Below, one piece after another: positions 9,411 through 18,187 of a stretch of 64,000 nt of DNA. Made by a program: the position numbers and the translations under genes. Source of the stretch: an uncultured SAR324 cluster bacterium. GTDB taxonomy: Bacteria > SAR324 > NAC60-12. The notes beneath the pieces are model-generated. The model saw nothing but the letters and a program-made list of their open reading frames with translations, was not told the origin of the DNA and did not search any database. Position 1 is the first letter of the stretch; every line of letters begins with the position of its first letter. Location: contig CAJJCY010000004.1 of assembly GCA_905182865.1 (NCBI GenBank), positions 1 through 64,000 on the forward strand, written 5' to 3'.

Positions 9411-9473
9411 ATCAAAAATTTATACAGAAACAATTATTAATCACTAAAATGCTTCAACCACCTTTGGAAAATT

Positions 9474-10250
9474 ATGAATCTGGAAACCATTGTCAATCTC
9501 GAGTTGCATCCAATTCAAGACAGTAGCTACATCCAAAAGTGCAAAGATCAGTTGGACAGCAAAGGTGCTTTGGTGATGGAAAATTTCCTTAACTCTGATA
9601 CAGTGGAATATCTGCAAAACGAAGCCCGCGAGGTGAGGCCGTTGGCGTATTTTTGTCACCAGAATCACAACGCCTACCTGCTGGATCCGGATCCTGACTT
9701 TCCCGCTGAACACATACGTAATTTAGAACAGGTCAGTGACAAGGGTTGTATCACGCATGATCAGGTTCCGGAGAACTCTCTGTTAAGGACGATTTATGAA
9801 TGGCCCGATTTCAGAATGTTTTTGAAACAGGTTTTGGGGGAGCTGGTCTTTCCTTATGCAGATACACTTTCTTCCATAAATATTAATTATTATGAGCAAG
9901 GTCAGCAACTGGGATGGCACTTCGACAACGCATCCTTTGCAGTAACTTTGATGCTTCAGTCTCCTGGGCACGGTGGAGAGTTTGAGTATCGGGAAAAAGT
10001 GCGTAACAGCGAAAAAGGCGATTCGGCGTTTGCTGATACAGAAGCAGTGATCAAGGGCAAACTTAAGCCTAAAACTCTGGCAATGGGTGATGGTGCGCTT
10101 GTCCTCTTTCGTGGCAGAAACTCTCTGCATCGAGTAGCTCCAGTTGTCAGTGATCAAGCCCGAATACTCGTGACCCTCAATTTCAATACTGAACCTGGAA
10201 TAATGCTTTCGGAACTGGCACGAATGGCCTTCTTTGGACGGCTGGCATAA
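9474..10250 (+). CDS. 2OG-Fe(II) oxygenase, HalD/ArpA-like
   Basis: 258 aa. The double-stranded beta-helix signature is LGWHFDNASFAVTLMLQ (HxD ligand pair) with the distal histidine in LHRVAPV and the 2-oxoglutarate arginine in QARILVTL. The ending LARMAFFGR is typical of a subgroup often annotated ArpA or HalD-like. This is the third 2OG-dependent oxygenase in the cluster after 4592 and 6300, and belongs to a different subfamily. A 63-bp gap separates it from the MDR gene. Substrate unknown; a hydroxylated or demethylated amine is plausible by context only. Confidence 0.75.
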   Translation: MNLETIVNLELHPIQDSSYIQKCKDQLDSKGALVMENFLNSDTVEYLQNEAREVRPLAYFCHQNHNAYLLDPDPDFPAEHIRNLEQVSDKGCITHDQVPENSLLRTIYEWPDFRMFLKQVLGELVFPYADTLSSININYYEQGQQLGWHFDNASFAVTLMLQSPGHGGEFEYREKVRNSEKGDSAFADTEAVIKGKLKPKTLAMGDGALVLFRGRNSLHRVAPVVSDQARILVTLNFNTEPGIMLSELARMAFFGRLA

Positions 10251-10306
10251 AAAAATGATGGCTCTTTTTTCAAAAAAAGATTTAAAGCTATTTGAAGAGT
10301 AGATAG

Positions 10307-11284
10307 TTAACCTTAAATTACATACATCCTGGATCAGCATTAATTGGATTCATTGGACTTGGAAACGTTGGAGGAAAACTGGCTGGAAGTCTTTTACGCA
10401 ACGGTTTTGATTTAACGGTACGTGATCTGAACGGAGAACTTGCCCAACCTTTTTTGGATGGCGGTGCCAAATGGGGTGAATCACCAAAACAGATGGCCGA
10501 AGCTACAGATTTACTAATCACCTGTTTACCTAATCCGACAGCAAGTGCAGTCGTTATGGAAGCAGAGGACGGGATTCTTTCCGGACTTTCTTCCGGAAAG
10601 ATTTGGGCGGAAATGAGTACAACAGACGAGGCTGAAATTAGACGAATTGGTGCTTTAGTTAATAAGGCTGGCGTAGCTATTGATTGTCCAGTTTCTGGTG
10701 GTTGTCATAGAGCAGATACAGGAAATATTTCAATTTTTGCTGGTGGTGAACGTTCCAGTTTTGAAAAAATCCTGCCTGTACTGAAGGTATTGGGACGCAA
10801 TATTTTGCACACCGGAGCACTAGGTTCTGCTTCTGTACTGAAGGTGCTGACAAATTATCTGGCAACGGCAAACCTCGTCACACTTTGCGAAGCACTGACA
10901 ACAGCAAAAATGGCAGGAATGGATCTCAGCACAACATATGAAGCAATCCGAATCTCCTCTGGAAATTCTTTTGTCCATGAGACCGAAAGTCAGGTGATTC
11001 TCAACGGCAGCCGAGACATAAACTTCACAATGGATTTAGTTCTCAAAGATATCAGCCTCTTTCAATCCATTGCAGAGCGTGCCGGAGTTCCATTGGAAGT
11101 ATCTCCACTCCTGATTGATATTTTCAAGGATGGAGAACAGCGTTACGGATCCCGTGAATGGTCGTCAAACATTATCCGCCGCTTAGAAGATGCTTGTGAA
11201 ACACAAATCCTGGCTTCCGGATTTCCGGAACAAATGACAGATGATGAACCGGAAGTTTCCGGAGAAGAAGTGGTGGTCCAGTAA
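10307..11284 (+). CDS. 3-hydroxyisobutyrate dehydrogenase-family protein (start unresolved)
   Basis: Beta-hydroxyacid dehydrogenase family (NAD(P)-binding 6PGDH fold). N-terminal GFIGLGNVGGKLAGSLLRNGF is the dinucleotide motif, followed by DCPVSGGCHRADTGN (substrate loop) and a catalytic-lysine region LKVLTNYLATANLV. The frame is open from 10307, but no ATG, GTG or TTG lies ahead of the GxGxxG motif, which begins about 13 codons in. The first legal start (TTG 10454) would delete the cofactor site. An indel or an unusual start is likely. C-terminus is acidic (DDEPEVSGEE). Reduces or oxidises a short 3-hydroxyacid or semialdehyde; substrate unknown. Confidence 0.75.
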   Translation, partial: LTLNYIHPGSALIGFIGLGNVGGKLAGSLLRNGFDLTVRDLNGELAQPFLDGGAKWGESPKQMAEATDLLITCLPNPTASAVVMEAEDGILSGLSSGKIWAEMSTTDEAEIRRIGALVNKAGVAIDCPVSGGCHRADTGNISIFAGGERSSFEKILPVLKVLGRNILHTGALGSASVLKVLTNYLATANLVTLCEALTTAKMAGMDLSTTYEAIRISSGNSFVHETESQVILNGSRDINFTMDLVLKDISLFQSIAERAGVPLEVSPLLIDIFKDGEQRYGSREWSSNIIRRLEDACETQILASGFPEQMTDDEPEVSGEEVVVQ

Positions 11285-11328
11285 AAAACCTGCCGAAACA
11301 AGAAACTCATTTTAATGAAGGAGACCTT

Positions 11329-12111
11329 ATGGCCGAAGTACCGTTTACTCTAAATCAACGCGGACCGATTTTGGAAATAACACTTTCCAAAGGCAAAGCC
11401 AATGTAATCAGCGCTGCAGACAGTCGTGAACTCAACGGTATGTGGGAAGCCTTCCGGGACAATCCGGAACAGCGTTTAGCCGTTCTCACAGGTAAAGGAG
11501 AAAAGTTTTTTTGTGCCGGTTGGGACTTGAAGAATGTAGCAGAATCCGGTGAAGCTTCAGATTCTGATTATGGTTCAGGAGGTTTTGGCGGCTTGAATTA
11601 TCCGCGTAATTTCAACAAACCTGTAATTTGCGCGGTCAACGGTATTGCCTGCGGAGGAGGTTTTGAAGTCATGCTGGGTTGTGATATTATCGTTGCTGAA
11701 GAACACGCAACTTTCGCCCTGCCGGAAATCAAGGTAGGGGTGCTTCCAGATTGTGGAGTGGTAAAATTACGACGGCGTATTCCGTATCATGTCGCCGTCG
11801 AACTGATGATGACCGGACGCTGGATGGATGCCGAAGAAGCTAAACACTGGGGACTGGTCAATCACATTGTACCCAAAGGTCAGGGACTGGACAAAGCCCG
11901 TGAAATCGCAGAAGCCCTTGCAGATGGTCCGCCGTTGCTTTATCCGGCGATTAAACAAGTATTACGAATGACCGAAATGGTTCCGGAAAATGAGGCCTTT
12001 ACAGTCCACGATGCTTGTTCTGCCGTTGAAGCAGTCAACCGTTCCGAAGATCTTAAAGAAGGGGCATTAGCCTTTACTGAAAAACGTGAACCTGTTTGGA
12101 AAGGGAATTGA
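11329..12111 (+). CDS. CaiD-like enoyl-CoA hydratase (carnitinyl-CoA dehydratase family)
   Basis: 260 aa crotonase fold. Oxyanion-hole segments are FCAGWDLKN and NGIACGGGFEVMLGCD. ALPEIKVGVLPD follows, with the catalytic acid region. The ending EKREPVWKG is shared with E. coli CaiD, as are GWDLK and the GxGGFxGL loop, so within the crotonases this looks closest to carnitinyl-CoA dehydratase. E. coli CaiD works on CoA-activated carnitine, and no CaiB/CaiC is seen here, so the real substrate may differ. Start ATG has AAGGAGA seven bases upstream. Four bases separate it from the alcohol dehydrogenase gene. Confidence 0.8.
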   Translation: MAEVPFTLNQRGPILEITLSKGKANVISAADSRELNGMWEAFRDNPEQRLAVLTGKGEKFFCAGWDLKNVAESGEASDSDYGSGGFGGLNYPRNFNKPVICAVNGIACGGGFEVMLGCDIIVAEEHATFALPEIKVGVLPDCGVVKLRRRIPYHVAVELMMTGRWMDAEEAKHWGLVNHIVPKGQGLDKAREIAEALADGPPLLYPAIKQVLRMTEMVPENEAFTVHDACSAVEAVNRSEDLKEGALAFTEKREPVWKGN

Positions 12112-12114
12112 CTC

Positions 12115-13194
12115 ATGAAAGCAGCAATTTGTCATGAATTTGGAAAACCTCTTGTAATCGAGGAAGTTGAACTATTACCTCCACGAACTGGTGAAGTGCA
12201 GGTTAAACTCTCCGCTTGCGCCATTTGCCATAGTGACATCCTTTACGCAGAAGGAGCGTGGGGCGGAGACCTTCCGGCGGTTTATGGACACGAAGCTTCC
12301 GGAATTGTGGAAACCGTTGGGCAGGGAGTGACTACTGTTCAGCCAGGAGATCATGTGCTCGTCACGCTGATTCGTTCATGTGGAACATGTCACTACTGTT
12401 CACAGGGTGATCAAGTCCGCTGCGAAACCACTTTCCCGTTAGATGAGCAATCTCCGCTGCGAACTTTAGACGGTAAGCCGATCTCGCAGGGTCTGCGCAC
12501 TGGAGCTTTTGCTGAATCGGTTGTGGTGGATGCTTCGCAACTTGCTCCAATTCCCAAAGATATTCCGTTGGACAGCGCCTCTATTTTAAGTTGCGGAGTG
12601 ATTACCGGTTTTGGCGCGGTGGTCAATACGGCTCAGATTACTTCCGGAAGCAGCGTGGTGGTTATCGGAACCGGTGGTGTCGGACTCAACAGCGTTCAGG
12701 GAGCGGCTGTTGCCGGTGCGGAAAGTATCATCGCACTTGATCTTTCTGATACAAAACTGGAAGCGGCAAGGCAATTCGGCGCAACTCACACGGTCAATGT
12801 AGGACAGGAAAATGCGAGAAAATCAATCAAAAGCTTGACCGCTGGTAGAGGTGCTGATTATGTGTTTGTCACTGTGGGGGCCAAAAGCGCGATTGAACAG
12901 GGCTTCAAACTACTCTGTAAAGGCGGAACATTGGTCATAGTTGGAATGACGGCAGACGGAGTAAAAATTGAATTCGATTCCTGCAAATTTGCTTCAGTCG
13001 AGCAACGTCTGCTCGGCAGCAAAATGGGTTCAACCCGACTGACAACCGATATTCCATGGTACATCTCTCTTTATCAACAGGATAGACTCAAACTGGATGA
13101 ATTGATTTCCGGTCGTTATCCCCTGGAAAAAATAAACGAAGCCATTGCTGACGTGAGTAAGGGGGATGCACTGCGTAATGTGATTATTTTTTAA
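12115..13194 (+). CDS. Zinc-dependent alcohol dehydrogenase (MDR class)
   Basis: 359 aa. Catalytic zinc ligands C38 (AICHSD) and H59 (YGHEASG) are present. The structural-zinc lobe is CGTCHYCSQGDQVRC, with all four cysteines. The NAD-binding motif is GTGGVGLNSVQGA. It belongs to the class III/S-alcohol dehydrogenase group, whose members oxidise formaldehyde adducts (S-hydroxymethyl-glutathione or mycothiol) or other alcohols. Formaldehyde is released by the oxidative demethylations predicted nearby, which would make detoxification a sensible role; that is inference. Translationally close to caiD (4 bp). Confidence 0.85.
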   Translation: MKAAICHEFGKPLVIEEVELLPPRTGEVQVKLSACAICHSDILYAEGAWGGDLPAVYGHEASGIVETVGQGVTTVQPGDHVLVTLIRSCGTCHYCSQGDQVRCETTFPLDEQSPLRTLDGKPISQGLRTGAFAESVVVDASQLAPIPKDIPLDSASILSCGVITGFGAVVNTAQITSGSSVVVIGTGGVGLNSVQGAAVAGAESIIALDLSDTKLEAARQFGATHTVNVGQENARKSIKSLTAGRGADYVFVTVGAKSAIEQGFKLLCKGGTLVIVGMTADGVKIEFDSCKFASVEQRLLGSKMGSTRLTTDIPWYISLYQQDRLKLDELISGRYPLEKINEAIADVSKGDALRNVIIF

Positions 13195-13217
13195 AAGATC
13201 CTCCTTAAACAATTAAT

Positions 13218-14334
13218 ATGACCTTAAAAGACTTTAGACATTTACAGTATCGAGACTTTCAGTAACAACGATGTGGGACTGGTACGGGTTCGTACAAAAG
13301 ACGGTTCTGAGGGCTGGGGGCAGGTTTCGCCCTACAATGCTGATATCACCTCACTTGTTGTGCATCGCCAAATCGCGCCTTATGCACTTGGAGCTGATGC
13401 GCTGGATATCGAAAGTCTCGTCACGGAAATTCCGGAGCGTGAACACAAATTCCCCGGATCATATTTGCGGAGGGCGCTGGCAGGACTTGACACAGCGCTT
13501 TGGGATTTGCGTGGCAAACTGGAAGAAAAAAGTGTTTGTGAACTGCTGGGTGGAACACCAAGACCGTTAAGGGTTTATGCTTCCAGTATGAAACGTGACA
13601 TAACTCCGCAAGCCGAAGCAGAACGGTTTTTACGTTTGAGAGACGAATTTGGCTACGATGCCTTCAAGTTTCGTGTTGGCAGTGAATGCGGACATGATGA
13701 GGATGAGTGGCCAGGACGTACAGAAGAAATTGTTCCGGCAATCCGTAAAGCGCTTGGTGATGAGGTTGCATTGCTTGTAGACGGCAATAGTTGTTACACT
13801 CCGGAAAAAGCGATTTCAGTTGGTCGACTTTTAGAAGACAATGGAATCTGTCACTTTGAGGAACCATGTCCATACTGGGAACTGGAGTGGACAAAACAGG
13901 TCACAGATGCACTCAAGCTGGATGTGACTGGAGGCGAGCAGGATTGTGATTTATCCACCTGGAAACGAATAATCGAGATGCGTGCTGTTAATGTGGTGCA
14001 ACCGGATGTGTGCTACCTTGGTGGACTGACACGCACACTCAAGGTCGCAGAAATGGCTCGTCAAGCCGGAATCCCCTGCACACCTCACTCAGCCAACCTC
14101 TCACTGGTCACTGTTTTCACTCTCCACTTAATGGGAGCTTTGGAAAACGCCGGGCCGTATGTCGAATTTTCCATTGAAGGGCCGGAATATTATCCTTGGC
14201 AATATGACATCTACGAACCCGCATTGGCGGCAAAAGACGGTAAAGTGCAAATTCCGGAAGCTCCGGGATGGGGAATCGAAATCAATCCGGATTTTCTGGA
14301 AAAAACCAAGTATCAGATTAGTACATTGAATTAG
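13218..14334 (+). CDS. Enolase-superfamily dehydratase/racemase A (frameshifted near start)
   Basis: Mandelate racemase/muconate-lactonizing-enzyme subgroup, about 371 aa. The barrel metal ligands appear in VDGNSCYT (Asp), FEEPCPYWE (Glu) and TGGEQD (Glu). The KFRVGS lysine and the C-terminal CTPHSANLS histidine mark the mandelate-racemase-like acid-base pair. The ATG at 13218 reads MTLK and changes frame in an AAAA run; removing one A yields [14 protein letters not shown] and runs straight into the conserved domain. It probably dehydrates an acid sugar. Directly followed by a second, different enolase-superfamily gene. Confidence 0.8.
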
Positions 14335-14343
14335 GAATATTTT

Positions 14344-15546
14344 GTGAAAATCAAAGACTTAAAAACATTTGTAGTAGGAAATCCAGCGCCGCATTTTGGT
14401 GGACGATATTTCATTTTTCTCAAACTCATTACCGACGACGGAATTGAAGGTGTCGGCGAAGTTTATTGCGCAACTTTTAGTCCGCACATCATCGTAAAAA
14501 TGATTGAAGATGTTTTTGAGCATCATGTAGAAGGAAGCAATCCTTTCCGGATTGAAGCACTTTGGCGCAATGTATATGGACGCGGCTACACCTTACGTCC
14601 GGATGTTTCACTGATGGGAGTCTTGAGCGGCTTGGAAATTGCTCTTTGGGACATTTGCGGAAAATCTGTAAACAAGCCAATTTTTGAATTACTGGGTGGT
14701 AAAGTTCACGAAAAATTACGTTCTTACACTTATCTTTATCCAAAAGACGGAGCAGTTTATACCGAGAACGAACCGCATGTTTACAACAATCCTGAGCTTG
14801 CCGCAGAAGCCGCGGCGGATTATGTGGCGCAAGGCTTCACCGCAATCAAGTTCGATCCGGCAGGAGCATATTCGGTTTTTGATCCGCGTCAACCTTCATT
14901 GGAGACTATGGATCGTTCCGAATTATTTTGTAAACGAATTCGCGAGGCCGTTGGTTCCAAAGTAGATTTGTTGTTCGGCACACACGGACAATTCACTGCT
15001 TCCGGTGCTGTTCGGCTGGCACGTCGTCTGGAAGCCTACGATCCACTTTGGTTTGAGGAACCTACTCCTCCGGAGCGTCCGGAAGAAATGGCAAAAGTTG
15101 CCCGCCAAACTTGCATTCCGATCGCCACTGGGGAACGGTTGACTACCAAATACGAATTTGCCCGAGTGCTGGAAACCGGAGCTGCCTCGATTTTACAACC
15201 GGCTCTCGGGCGAGTCGGAGGGATTTTAGAGGCCAAAAAAATTGCGGGAATGGCCGAAAGTCATTACGCCCAAATTGCACCCCATCTTTATTGCGGCCCC
15301 ATTGAAGGCGCGGCCAATATCCAACTCAGTACTTGTTCTCCCAATTTTTTGATTTTAGAAGGCATTCAACGCTGGGAGGGGTTTCATGCAGAAATTCTCA
15401 AAAAACCTATTCGTTGGGATTCAGGATATGTGATTCCATCAGACGAACCTGGACTTGGCGTGGAACTGAATGAAGAAGTTGCCCTGGCAAATCCTTACAA
15501 TGATTCCGCTTTACATTTGGAAATGGCAGATGCCCCTATTCTTTGA
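14344..15546 (+). CDS. Enolase-superfamily dehydratase B (galactonate dehydratase-like)
   Basis: 400 aa with GTG start 14344, nine bases after the previous stop. N-terminal capping domain, then barrel motifs: AIKFDPAGAY (Lys/Asp), LLFGTHGQFT in place of the usual Asp-x-Asn, FEEPTPPE (Glu) and ATGERL (Glu). IAPHLYCGP carries the catalytic histidine. This resembles the galactonate/mannonate dehydratase branch that removes water from aldonic acids. Two adjacent but dissimilar dehydratases and a lactonase-like hydrolase downstream suggest a sugar-acid route alongside the amine genes. Specific sugar not determinable. Confidence 0.82.
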   Translation: MKIKDLKTFVVGNPAPHFGGRYFIFLKLITDDGIEGVGEVYCATFSPHIIVKMIEDVFEHHVEGSNPFRIEALWRNVYGRGYTLRPDVSLMGVLSGLEIALWDICGKSVNKPIFELLGGKVHEKLRSYTYLYPKDGAVYTENEPHVYNNPELAAEAAADYVAQGFTAIKFDPAGAYSVFDPRQPSLETMDRSELFCKRIREAVGSKVDLLFGTHGQFTASGAVRLARRLEAYDPLWFEEPTPPERPEEMAKVARQTCIPIATGERLTTKYEFARVLETGAASILQPALGRVGGILEAKKIAGMAESHYAQIAPHLYCGPIEGAANIQLSTCSPNFLILEGIQRWEGFHAEILKKPIRWDSGYVIPSDEPGLGVELNEEVALANPYNDSALHLEMADAPIL

Positions 15547-15628
15547 AAGTAGCTCTGCATTTCCGACAGTTTTACCAAATGAGGATTATGCAACAAATTT
15601 GCAACATTATAGACCCTACCATCCTCTA

Positions 15629-15640
15629 TGGGGTACCCCA
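15629..15640. promoter_or_regulatory. 12-bp perfect palindrome upstream of the amidohydrolase
   Basis: TGGGGTACCCCA, a perfect palindrome in the 233-bp gap between the second dehydratase and the amidohydrolase. GC-rich symmetry in an otherwise AT-rich spacer suggests an operator, but no partner copy was found in the window and no regulator is implicated. The rest of the gap shows no clear gene. Confidence 0.3.
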
Positions 15641-15779
15641 CTACTTTGTTATTTAGAGAGAGACACAATTCCCCCCAAAAAAATCAGGCAAACAATAAGA
15701 CATTTTCTCAACGTATCGAGGTATTGCATTTGCATCTCATATGAGGTGCTATTACCATGTCATTTACTTGATAATATTA

Positions 15780-16691
15780 ATGAAACTATTGGATTCACAC
15801 CACCATCTCTGGAACCTTCAGGTTCTAGATTACATCTGGCTCAAACAAATTGGGAAACCCAAACCGTTCGGTGATCCGACTCCGATTCAAAAGGATTACG
15901 TCAAGAAAGATTTCCTAAGTGATGTTGCCAATACTAATGAAATAAAATTGGCCGGGTCTGTTCACATTCAAGTCGACGGTGCACTTGCTGATCCAGTATC
16001 GGAAACCAGTTGGCTAAGTAAATTTGTACCAGCAGGAATACCCTCAGCTATAGTCGGCTACGTAGACCTAACAAAAGAAGATGCTGAAGATGTCCTCAAA
16101 CGTCATCTAACCTATCCTAAATTTCGAGGTGTACGCCAAATCATCGGTAAGTTGGAAAAGCGTCCAGATCTTTCTTTCACCAATGAAAACCTACTTCTAA
16201 ATAAATCTTGGCAAAAAAACTTTGCGCTATTGGAAAAACATAATCTAAGTTTTGACCTCCAGCTTTATCCTGAACAAATGAATGAATCTGCTGAATTTCT
16301 GAGTGACTTTCCTGGAATTCCAGTCGTTATAGACCACGCAGGTTGTCCTTACGATCAAAGCGATTCCGGACTTCGCATATGGAAAAGGAACCTAACCAGC
16401 CTGGCAGCACTCCCAAACCTTCACATCAAACTCTCTGGTTTTGGAATGTATGACAAAAACTGGTCCTCAGAATCGACTCAAATAATTTTCGATACAATCC
16501 TAGAAAACTTTAGCCCAAATCGTATTATGTGGGGTAGCAATTTCCCTGTTGAACGATTGATGAAGCCTTACAGCTTTTGTGTCAAACAACTTTTAAAGTG
16601 GCTTAATCCGCTTTCGACTAAAGATAAAAATAGTATAGCCTCAGAAACAGCATTAAATTACTACCATATCGGTGAAAATTCTGAGCTTTAA
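15780..16691 (+). CDS. Amidohydrolase-2 family lactonase-like protein (COG3618)
   Basis: 303 aa from ATG 15780 (MKLLDSHHHLWNL). The HHHLW start is the metal motif of TIM-barrel dicarboxylate/lactone hydrolases such as L-fuconolactonase. Further motifs: FRGVRQI (strand arginine), VVIDHAGCP (histidine) and IMWGSNFPVE (late aspartate replaced by Asn in GSNFP, as in several members). A frame extending upstream to 15741 is unlikely to be used, because HHHLW is expected close to the N-terminus. It probably opens a sugar-acid lactone ahead of the dehydratases. It converges on the RraA-like gene with one base between stops. Confidence 0.78.
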   Translation: MKLLDSHHHLWNLQVLDYIWLKQIGKPKPFGDPTPIQKDYVKKDFLSDVANTNEIKLAGSVHIQVDGALADPVSETSWLSKFVPAGIPSAIVGYVDLTKEDAEDVLKRHLTYPKFRGVRQIIGKLEKRPDLSFTNENLLLNKSWQKNFALLEKHNLSFDLQLYPEQMNESAEFLSDFPGIPVVIDHAGCPYDQSDSGLRIWKRNLTSLAALPNLHIKLSGFGMYDKNWSSESTQIIFDTILENFSPNRIMWGSNFPVERLMKPYSFCVKQLLKWLNPLSTKDKNSIASETALNYYHIGENSEL

Positions 16692-16692
16692 A

Positions 16693-17394
16693 TTATTGAA
16701 TTTGTGCGGAATCCTGAATTGCTTTTTTGAGTATCTCAAAATCAAAGTCTTTTCTTTTACTAGCATCTAGTATGATCTTTTCTTTACGAATCATGAGATC
16801 GATCGCTGTCGGAAGTTCTTCCGCTAGTTCTGCTGGTATGACTACGGAGCCATGTTGGTCTGCATGGATCAGATCATTGTGCTGAACATTCATTCCAAAA
16901 ATATTTACAGGTATGCCTGTTTCTTCTATGCGCACATAAGCGTGGGCTAGTCCAATTTTACCTGCTATCACTTGAAATCCTGCTGAAAGGACATCAAGGT
17001 CCCGAACTGAGCCATTGGTAACCACACCAATAACCCCAAGTGCATTATGAATGTTTGAATTAACCTCTCCCCAGAAAGAACCAAATCCGGGTCTTTCATC
17101 AACATCCTGGATAACGCTGATGAATGGTGCTGTTCCGGAAGATACGTATTCGTAATAAGCTAAACTTCGGGCACGTTTTGTGTTTTGATCTACTTCAGAA
17201 GATGCACTGATTGTTGCTGTTCTGGCATAACCTACAATTGGAGGTAGAGAGGTATCCACACAAATCATCTGTTCAGTTGTAAAACAACTGGTACGGAATT
17301 TAGAATCGAGAAGTTCAAGCGAATTCACGATTGTAGGTGTGTCATATTTCCTGAAAGTATTAAGCAGGCTTTCCGGGATTTGTTTCATCGGCAA
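16693..17394 (-). CDS. RraA-like / HMG-aldolase family protein
   Basis: 233 aa. The family signature GVIGVVTNGSVRDLD (residues about 120-135) contains the G-x-R-D substrate/metal motif. FGSFWGEVN precedes it, and a VNIFGMNVQ..DLIHAD..GSVVIP ending follows. The family includes oxaloacetate decarboxylase/4-hydroxy-4-methyl-2-oxoglutarate aldolase enzymes and the RNase E inhibitor RraA; dedicated RraA proteins are about 160 aa, so this longer form is more likely an aldolase/decarboxylase. Last gene of the minus-strand operon that begins with the solute-binding protein at 23788. Confidence 0.75.
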   Translation of the reverse strand: MPMKQIPESLLNTFRKYDTPTIVNSLELLDSKFRTSCFTTEQMICVDTSLPPIVGYARTATISASSEVDQNTKRARSLAYYEYVSSGTAPFISVIQDVDERPGFGSFWGEVNSNIHNALGVIGVVTNGSVRDLDVLSAGFQVIAGKIGLAHAYVRIEETGIPVNIFGMNVQHNDLIHADQHGSVVIPAELAEELPTAIDLMIRKEKIILDASKRKDFDFEILKKAIQDSAQIQ

Positions 17395-17431
17395 TCATTT
17401 TTTAGAGTTTAAGTAATTTGACTTGTTGGGA

Positions 17432-18187
17432 TTATACTGCGGTCCAGCCTCCATCAACCTTGATGGTAGAACCGGTCACCATTTTACTCATGTCAGAGGC
17501 AAGAAACAAGACCGCGTCTGCCACATCCTCTGTCTGTCCAACGTGTCCAAGTGGGATTCGACTTAAAATATAATCTTTGAACTCATTTTCTTCCATGAAG
17601 GGCCTTGTCAAATCCGTCTCAATGAAAGTTGGGCATACCGTGTTCACCCTGATTCCATTTTCTGCCAAATCCAAAGCCATGCTTTTGGAAAAACCTTCCA
17701 TTGCATGTTTCGATGCACAGTAGACAGTTCTGTTTCGTCCTCCAACAATGCCCATCTGACTTGAGATGTGGATTATGGATCCTCTGATTCCCGATTCAAC
17801 CATACCTCTTGCCACAACCTGGGCAACAAAAAAGGCAGATTTGACATTAAGGCCCATGACTTTGTCGAACCTCTCTTCAGTGACTTCACAGAAGTGTTCC
17901 GGAATGTTGTTGCCTGCGTTGTTGACAAGAATGTTAAAAGGACCTAACTTTTTCAAATTATTAACAGCTTCCATTGAGTAAATATCGGCCGCATGAACTG
18001 AGGCTTTTCCTCCGGATTTAATAATTTCATCCCTGACCTGTTCGAGCTGTTTTTCTGTTCTGGCAGTCAGCACAACTTCCGCACCCACAGCGGCCAGGGT
18101 TTTGGCACAAGCTTCACCGATACCTCTGCCTGCGCCTGTCACCAGAGCCCGTTGTCCCCGTAAATCGTAAACTTTTGCGTCTGTCAC
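17432..18187 (-). CDS. Short-chain dehydrogenase/reductase
   Basis: 251 aa classical SDR. The N-terminal cofactor motif is TGAGRGIG, followed by LVNNAGNN and the catalytic serine in IHISSQMG. The YCASK tyrosine-lysine pair is present, and the protein ends DGGWTAV. Acts on an alcohol or ketone with NAD(P). Its start overlaps the HpsN-like gene by four bases, so the two are translationally coupled and probably catalyse successive oxidations. In bacterial dihydroxypropanesulfonate (DHPS) degradation an SDR works beside HpsN, which gives one testable guess. Confidence 0.85.
   Translation of the reverse strand: MTDAKVYDLRGQRALVTGAGRGIGEACAKTLAAVGAEVVLTARTEKQLEQVRDEIIKSGGKASVHAADIYSMEAVNNLKKLGPFNILVNNAGNNIPEHFCEVTEERFDKVMGLNVKSAFFVAQVVARGMVESGIRGSIIHISSQMGIVGGRNRTVYCASKHAMEGFSKSMALDLAENGIRVNTVCPTFIETDLTRPFMEENEFKDYILSRIPLGHVGQTEDVADAVLFLASDMSKMVTGSTIKVDGGWTAV

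Noticed and set aside
10240-10300. Terminator after the 2OG oxygenase gene
   Set aside because: Only an A-run opposite a T-run without a GC stem; too weak to call.
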